Made by a program: the position numbers and the translations under genes
The notes under the pieces: model-generated
What the model saw: only the letters and a program-made list of their open reading frames with translations
Databases searched by the model: none
Told to the model about the DNA's origin: nothing
Assembly: GCA_946803715.1 (NCBI GenBank)
Contig: CAMPET010000070.1
Span: 92,764-105,672, forward strand
DNA length: 12,909 nt
Source: Beroe ovata
Lineage: Eukaryota > Ctenophora > Nuda > Beroida > Beroidae
Reading direction: 5' to 3'
Part shown: in pieces, positions 8,064 through 12,909 of the stretch
How the letters are laid out: each line of letters opens with the position of its first letter
How positions within the stretch are numbered: the stretch's first letter is position 1

Positions 8064-8689
8064 CTGCAAACACCGTGGTTGTCAAGGAGATGCGATTTAA
8101 TGTCGTTGTGGTTCAGTGGGAATGTGAGGTGCAGATAACCGAATAATATTTCATTTGGAAGTCGATATTAGGATTATCATTACTAATTTAATCGTAATTT
8201 AAATCCACTTGGATATCATCCGATGGATATAGGGAAAGGGTTCTAAATAAAATTCGAACTTTGTAATGACCGTTTTAACGGAACTTCAACTCTCGTACAA
8301 TAACACCACATAGCATAATATATCTCAATTATTGTCAATTTCATTGACCCGAAGCTAAGTACTAAATTTATCAATAACTCATCATATATGCCAAAAACAG
8401 CTCAACTTGAAAAAAAGTACTTACAAATCTTTGCTTAAGTTGCACAAGACGTTCCGACAAAAAACAACAAGACTTAGGACAAACTGAATGTCTCTGATGA
8501 CAGATGAAGACAATATGGAGCATCAGTGATGTATGGTAACAGACCATTGATGCACTATAACAGATGATGGGCAAGCTATCTGCGATAAAAGCGACAGATC
8601 TCTGTGATGACATGTCAGCGTGACGTCATGATCACGCCGAATTACGGGAGAGTCAGTGGGATACCGAATATCACCCGCAGTGTCTCTCT
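8064..8689. other. spacer between exons I and H
   Basis: The longest gap inside the array except B-A. No finger motif on either strand. The minus-strand open frame 8371-8613 lacks any zinc ligand pattern. It contains one plus-strand AATAAA (about 8247) and no minus-strand AATAAA. Confidence 0.5.
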
Positions 8690-8925
8690 TTACCCATCAT
8701 CTGGATGTTGTCTCATCTCATGAGAACGGCGGTTTGAATTCACGGCGAACCTCTGATTACAAATCGAACACTTGTACGGTTTGAGTTTCAGATGGACACC
8801 ATTAACATGGTCCCTCATTTGGGTTGCACCACCTGAAATCCATTTCCCGCAAATCTCACACTGCTTCGCCCGGATTCGATTCAACTGGTTGAAACGGGAG
8901 CGTAGCACTGGTTTATTCGATATAG
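8690..8925 (-). CDS. zinc-finger terminal exon I
   Basis: The acceptor is GTTTGTTGAATTTCAG ending at 8926. The exon gives 77 residues and stops at 8690-8692. A 21-residue lead rich in Arg and Asn precedes finger 1 (22-44), with 13 residues between the second Cys and first His (CEIC...HVNGVH), one more than canonical, containing a Gly-Gly turn. The linker is LKLKPYK. Finger 2 (52-73) is C-x2-C-x12-H-x4-H, with helix positions -1/2/3/6 of V/S/N/S. The tail is four residues. It is the last of a run of four neighbouring exons (L, K, J, I) with the same extended first-finger loop, and the only one of those four that keeps His as the last ligand of finger 2. Confidence 0.9.
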
Positions 8926-9227
8926 CTGAAATTCAACAAACGATGATGAAACAAGCTCAAGACCTGGTGGACATTGATGAAATGGTGGGAGTAAAATAGG
9001 TTCGGGTTACGGATTAAACTTGCGTCCTATAACAACTGAAACAATACGAAATATTTACTTCCAGAATAACGCGTCCTCTAAATCATCAGTTCAAAAAGAC
9101 AGAATTTGAGTTAAATCCACATAACTGGGTTTGAACGCGATATCATACTAACTATGCTATCTACAATATAGTTCAAATAATGATTTATGATAGTATTCTT
9201 GGGAAAAATTATCCCAGTTCACAGTTC
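8926..9227. other. spacer between exons J and I
   Basis: AT-rich sequence, with nothing resembling a finger, a splice-bounded frame or a poly(A) signal on the array strand. Confidence 0.5.
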
Positions 9228-9463
9228 TCAGGGAGGGTAATAGGATGCATGCTTCCACTGGCACCTCGATTCATGGGACTTCATGTACGTTTTGTAGGAA
9301 AACGTAGCTTCACAAAATGTGCATTTAAACGGCCGGAGTTTCAGATGAACGGCGTTAATATGACGCCGCAGTTCGTAGCTACTTCCGGCAAATTCCTTGC
9401 CACAGATCTCACATCGGCGACGGAGACGGTTGCTCGAACTTCCCGGTAGGTCCTCTTTGATCG
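9228..9463 (-). CDS. zinc-finger terminal exon J, second finger C2HC
   Basis: The acceptor is CACACTTTTCTCAG ending at 9464. The exon encodes 77 residues with a TGA at 9228-9230. Finger 1 (17-39) is CEIC...HINAVH with 13 residues between Cys and His. The linker is LKLRPFK. Finger 2 (47-67) is C-x2-C-x12-H-x3-C, ending in Cys after a three-residue gap, the same form as exons K and L. Helix positions -1/2/3/6 are Y/T/Y/S, unusual in carrying two Tyr. The tail is ten residues with aromatic content. Frames on the other strand and other phases over this stretch are longer, so this exon is easily overlooked. Its acceptor region resembles that of exon K (both contain CACTTTTCTC), which suggests that duplication included intron sequence. 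Confidence 0.9.
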
Positions 9464-9686
9464 CTGAGAAAAGTGTGAATGAGGGAGAAGGAGGAGGGTG
9501 AGACGTGAGAAAAATTGTGGTGAGAGATTTTGTGTCTCGCGGAGATTTGAAAAGTTCTTGAGCAAGGCGTCATAATTTAAGCCTACGTTACCGGGGCGAA
9601 TCTCAAGATGAAGGAAGGAAAACCAAAATATACATCAGATCATTACAAAAGCGCAGATTTACTCCTTAATATTACCCCAATCAAAA

Positions 9687-9934
9687 TCATAATCTACTAC
9701 GAGAGCAGGAATGTTCGTGATTTATTTTCGTAGTTTTTTGTGCGAACGTCATGCCGCACTTTGCACACGAATACGGACGGAGTTTTAGATGAACGCCTTG
9801 TATGTGTCTGTTCAGGCTGAATGTTCCGCCTAGCACTTCTTTACCACAGATGTTACAGGTCCTTGGTTGCTTGAATCCGGGATGGGAGGACCGATTCCGG
9901 GTCCGCTTGTTGCTAGGTAACAAGTGGTCTTCAC
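9687..9934 (-). CDS. zinc-finger terminal exon K, second finger C2HC
   Basis: The acceptor is CACTTTTCTCTATCAG ending at 9935. The exon gives 81 residues and stops at 9687-9689. The frame is open further upstream with Met codons, but this AG alone follows a good pyrimidine tract and keeps the shared phase. A 25-residue basic lead, with RTRNR and FKQPR, may help nuclear import. Finger 1 (26-48) is CNIC...HIQGVH with a 13-residue loop including Gly-Gly. The linker is LKLRPYS. Finger 2 (56-76) is C-x2-C-x12-H-x3-C, with helix -1/2/3/6 of Q/T/T/N. The tail is five residues. The AATAAA at about 9720 on this strand lies inside the coding part (Lys-Ile-Asn) and so is not a useful end signal. Confidence 0.9.
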
Positions 9935-10237
9935 CTGATAGAGAAAAGTGTTCTGAGGTGAGGGCTGCTCGGATATCCAGGTTTTCCAATATTGATTTTG
10001 ATGATGGATCGATGTGGAGAGTTCAAGGCACGCGAATAAAAAAAAACGATATTTCATTCGGTATAAAATAGATGATTATTCAAAAAACAACAAATTAAAC
10101 ACTCTCAACACATCATGCGCTTTTAAATACAGTNAATGTTTTGGCATTGGGCTAGGTTATGGAAAACTCTCCTCTCATTAGTCAGAAGAAGGAAAAAGGT
10201 ACTAGGTACTAGTTACAAACAAAGTTAAAACCACGAT
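9935..10237. other. spacer between exons L and K, with one ambiguous base
   Basis: No finger motif or other gene signal. The only ambiguous base of the window is an N at 10134. Confidence 0.6.
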
Positions 10238-10482
10238 TCAGTCCATGGTTTGAGCTTCACTGAGCACGCTGCTTCCCTCCCCTCCCATACACTTGCACTC
10301 GTGAAGTTTCCTGTGGACCTTCTGCGAGAAATTCATTCCACACAACCGACAGGGAAACGGCCGGATTTTCAGGTGTACAGATCTGATGTGCCGTTTCAGG
10401 TGGTAGGTGTGACCCATGATAGTTTTGTTGCAGTAATCGCATGTGACTGTCTCTCGGGGTCTCTTATCGGAGGTTTGGAGCC
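10238..10482 (-). CDS. zinc-finger terminal exon L, second finger C2HC
   Basis: The acceptor is CTTGGTAACCTCAG ending at 10483. The exon gives 80 residues and stops at 10238-10240. Finger 1 (14-36) is CDYC...HIRSVH with 13 residues between Cys and His. The linker is LKIRPFP. Finger 2 (44-64) is C-x2-C-x12-H-x3-C, starting CRLCGMNF, close to the CAKCGMTF of exon K; helix -1/2/3/6 is Q/V/H/L. A 16-residue Gly/Ser-rich tail follows. K and L look like sister copies by loop length, the GM pair in finger 2 and the Cys ligand. Confidence 0.9.
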
Positions 10483-10695
10483 CTGAGGTTACCAAGTGAG
10501 ATTGAACGCGGCTCGTGAAAACTGGACATGAGGATTAGTGGACATGAGGAGTAGTTAGGGGAGAGTGAATTCAATATGAGGTAGAAATATCTATTAAAAC
10601 ATCTTTTTCCCCTTGACACCAAAATGATAAAACACCAACTTCTTGATGTAAATGATAAAAACGCGTTTGACAACCGTCGTTTGGCTTGAGTCAGA

Positions 10696-10916
10696 TTATC
10701 CAACTTCTCGTCTTTTCATAGTGCCCGCCAATTCCATCCTATGCCACTTGAGTTCATGTTTCTGTCTGTTTGAGTTTTGTGTGAACTGGCACTCACATAA
10801 CCGACACTTGTAAGGTTTTATCCGGAGATGAACGCCCTTCATGTGACGAGTCAGGTTTCCCTGATTGAAGAAAATTTTCTCGCAGAACTGACATTGTTTC
10901 TCTCTATCAGGACACT
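10696..10916 (-). CDS. zinc-finger terminal exon M (first of the array in transcript order)
   Basis: The acceptor is CAACGTCTTTCAG ending at 10917. A TGA lies in frame a few codons before it and no Met precedes the fingers, so an upstream exon is required. The exon gives 72 residues with TAA at 10696-10698. Finger 1 (8-29) is canonical, C-x2-C-x12-H-x4-H, CQFC...HMKGVH. The linker is LRIKPYK. Finger 2 (37-58) is C-x2-C-x12-H-x4-H, with an extra Cys in the knuckle (CRLCECQF) and helix -1/2/3/6 of Q/S/N/K. The 14-residue tail is basic. I found no further finger exon between here and the right edge, so M is the array's 5'-most member inside the window. Confidence 0.9.
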
Positions 10917-11920
10917 CTGAAAGACGTTGATTTCATAAGAACAGTTCTTATTTTGGTTGACCGATGAGTGTTGTGAGCGCATCTTGATTCTTGGATACTC
11001 TTAATACGAATGCTGTATGGTGACAAAATAACAGGAAATCAGATTTGATTGTAAGCAGACACAAGACCAAATAAAAAGGGTAAAGAAACTATAACGAATC
11101 CTATGAGTAAGATACCAAATAAGGAATTCTAAAGGAATGTATAGCTTAGATATCTTAACTATCTTTAGATTAACTCCGTCTCGACTAACTTGATTCAGTA
11201 GTTATCAGATAGCCGGAGTGCATTGGTGGCATGAAGATATTGTGAGTTGCAACGGGAATGGATTAGAATCAATGCGGTTGATCTAACAAACTCAAGGTTC
11301 GAAAGGTAACCTAACCACGTGGTTATAGGTTATACCAATCTTTTGCATGTGTGGTACCATTCTCTGACCTGTCAATAGTGGCAGTGGCATCCAGTCTAGA
11401 GTCTTTCCTGGAAAAACTCTAGCCTCGTCCTACTCCATATTACGTGATAGAAAGTAAAAACAAAGAGCGCCGCGCACAGCAAATGCGCACACTTTGTAGA
11501 ATTTGACCTTTGCACACTCATGCGCGGACCAACTGCTAGTACATTCAGTTAATCCTGAGAATTGTCCCACGCGCAAGAACTCATGCTTTTGGCAAAAACA
11601 CATTTTTCCTTTGACATTTACAATTAAATTATAGCTTAGGGTAAGAGTCGAGTGAAACGCAAAACAGATGAATCAGAAATAGGATACAACAATCAAATAC
11701 GCCTCAATAATTTAAAGCTTAGTTAAAAAAGCGGCTCTAAATCCCGATTAAGAAGTGGCGGATTTAAAAGGGGACTGGACAATTTTTGTGCACCTAATTT
11801 TCAATTCGGCGTGTAGCAATCGCTGAATTTTCCCTAAAAATTGATGCGTTTGCCCAGCTTAGTTAGAAAGGCTTTATGCAAATTTTGATGAGTGATTAGT
11901 GAATCATGAGTTGTGTAAGC

Positions 11921-11994
11921 GGAACAAAAATTCGCGACGTATGAAGCCACAGTTTAACATAATTTTCGAAAAATACGCCGCGAAAATTTGTTCC
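11921..11994. repeat. imperfect inverted repeat, 16-bp arms
   Basis: The arms at 11921-11936 (GGAACAAAAATTCGCG) and 11979-11994 pair at 14 of 16 positions around a 42-nt loop. No flanking target-site duplication is evident. Confidence 0.75.
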
Positions 11995-12084
11995 ACTTTG
12001 AAAAACAATAACATGAACATTTTGAACGAGACAGATAAATTTTGCAGGACATCTTAAAAATCTATCAGTCCCTTCAACATGTTC

Positions 12085-12147
12085 CATAGCCCAATAAGCT
12101 TGATGTCCAAATAAATTGGAGTTGCAGTGATGTAATATTGGGCTATG
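12085..12147. repeat. perfect 12-bp inverted repeat
   Basis: CATAGCCCAATA at 12085-12096 is the exact complement of TATTGGGCTATG at 12136-12147, with a 39-nt loop. It could fold in RNA of either strand or be the remnant ends of a very small non-autonomous element. Confidence 0.8.
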
Positions 12148-12519
12148 TTATCAATCTCAAATCATTCCTGAATCATAGAGTTGTCGTTGCATTAAAAAAT
12201 CAAATTTACGCAAAAGTCCAACTCTATCATTCATTTCAATGTATTCCTACAGGTCGGGAAACGATTATCGGAAAGCAGGGAAATAAAAATTTCTTGGATT
12301 TTTTTCTTCGACAGAAATCGAACTGTAGGAATACAGAAGATGTATATCATTTTGAACTAAAGCAGGATACAGACCGTAAATAAGTCTATTTTTACGAAAA
12401 CGAAGAATCATTCTTTTTTTTGGAGAACCCTGCCATAGTTTGTATGGTTCAAATGAAGTAATCTCAGAGACAAGCTTTTCCATTTTTATTTTGTATATTC
12501 CCTGTTCATACCCTGAACA

Positions 12520-12909
12520 CACAGACGCATACATACACACACAAACACACACGCACACACAAAACGACTCAACACTCAGTAGATATATTCATGACACACA
12601 ATACAGCACACAAACACACAGAACACATACTATATAGCACACACGCACACGCACACACACACACGCACACACATACACACACTCAATACACTATATTACA
12701 TATCACACTAATTATCACAAAATAGAAGCCACACACACGCACACGGACACACACACACACATTCAACACTAGACACAATACAGCACGCAAACATAACACA
12801 CAGCACACACTTACAAACACACAAACAACGCGCTTCATATTACACACACTAAACGCAGCAATTAACATGCTACACACAGACTTGTGCACACACACACACA
12901 CACACACAC
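12520..12909. repeat. degenerate (CA)n satellite at right edge
   Basis: CA-rich sequence fills the last 390 bases and continues past the edge. It is not a plain microsatellite: a block with AATACAGCAC at 12600-12609 returns at 12777-12786 in similar context, and CAACACT words precede both. This suggests a decayed longer unit of roughly 175-195 bp. The open frames here are low-complexity Cys/Val or Thr/His translations and are not genes. Confidence 0.88.

Larger units (their letters stand above)
10917..12499. other. region upstream of the array without supportable exons
   Basis: I looked on the minus strand for a constant exon ending in a phase-1 donor and found none with a recognisable domain. 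Open frames at 11896-12087 (minus), 12138-12383 (plus) and 12265-12558 (minus) have no known motif. The stretch may be an intron of the zinc-finger gene or intergenic DNA. It contains the two inverted repeats listed separately. Confidence 0.5.

Noticed and set aside
7786-8146. Plus-strand open frames across exon H, one with a hydrophobic start like a signal peptide
   Set aside because: They are antisense to an intact finger pair and have no supporting motif or splice structure.
3333-10916. One long poly-zinc-finger protein made by splicing all thirteen exons in series
   Set aside because: Every exon has an in-frame stop soon after finger 2 and I see no conserved phase-1 donor before those stops.
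3333-10916. Thirteen independent single-exon genes or pseudogenes
   Set aside because: Exons B, D and M have in-frame stops just before their AG and no Met before the fingers. The shared phase and intact frames argue against both ideas.
3333-10916. Naming the locus lola, tramtrack or broad
   Set aside because: The exon plan is similar, but the finger sequences do not match any of these that I can recall with certainty and the diagnostic BTB domain is outside the window.
12265-12907. Cys/Val-rich and Thr/His-rich open frames near the right end
   Set aside because: They mostly translate CA/GT repeats and have no complexity of their own.

Overview
The window looks like nuclear DNA of an animal, most likely an invertebrate. 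It has short introns with ordinary GT/AG ends, AT-rich spacers without obvious CpG loss, many (CA)n/(TG)n microsatellites, and paired C2H2 zinc-finger exons. I cannot name the species. The exon organisation is the one known from arthropod BTB/zinc-finger loci such as lola, tramtrack, broad and fruitless, where a constant 5' part is spliced to one of several 3' exons encoding different finger pairs. The fingers here do not match a specific known gene that I can name, and no BTB domain lies in the window.

Layout. Positions 1-1270 are non-coding, with a (TG)n start and a C-rich repeat before a small plus-strand gene. That gene (1272-2441, four exons, 182 codons plus stop) encodes an unrecognised protein with a Lys-Ser-Pro-rich N-terminus and a charged, probably coiled-coil C-terminus. 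Positions 2442-3332 are an AT-rich spacer. From 3333 to 10916 the minus strand carries thirteen separate exons, named A (leftmost) to M (rightmost, first in transcript order). Positions 10917-12909 hold no exon I can support, two hairpin-forming inverted repeats, one of them perfect and one with two mismatches, and a degenerate CA-rich satellite that runs off the end.

The array is the main content. Each of the thirteen exons starts at an AG acceptor that leaves two bases to complete a codon (intron phase 1), encodes exactly two zinc fingers joined by a seven-residue linker, and ends at its own stop codon 4 to 78 residues later. All thirteen exon lengths (179-434 nt) leave remainder 2 on division by 3. 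Several have an in-frame stop just before the acceptor and no Met before the fingers, so they cannot be stand-alone genes. They are best read as mutually exclusive, frame-compatible 3' terminal exons of one locus whose constant exons lie to the right of the window, or are supplied in trans.

The first finger varies in loop length (9, 10, 12 or 13 residues between the second Cys and first His), and equal lengths sit next to each other. The second finger keeps the canonical length but varies in its helix residues; in four exons its last ligand is Cys instead of His. This is a compact cassette system for producing many DNA-binding specificities from one gene, grown by local duplication.
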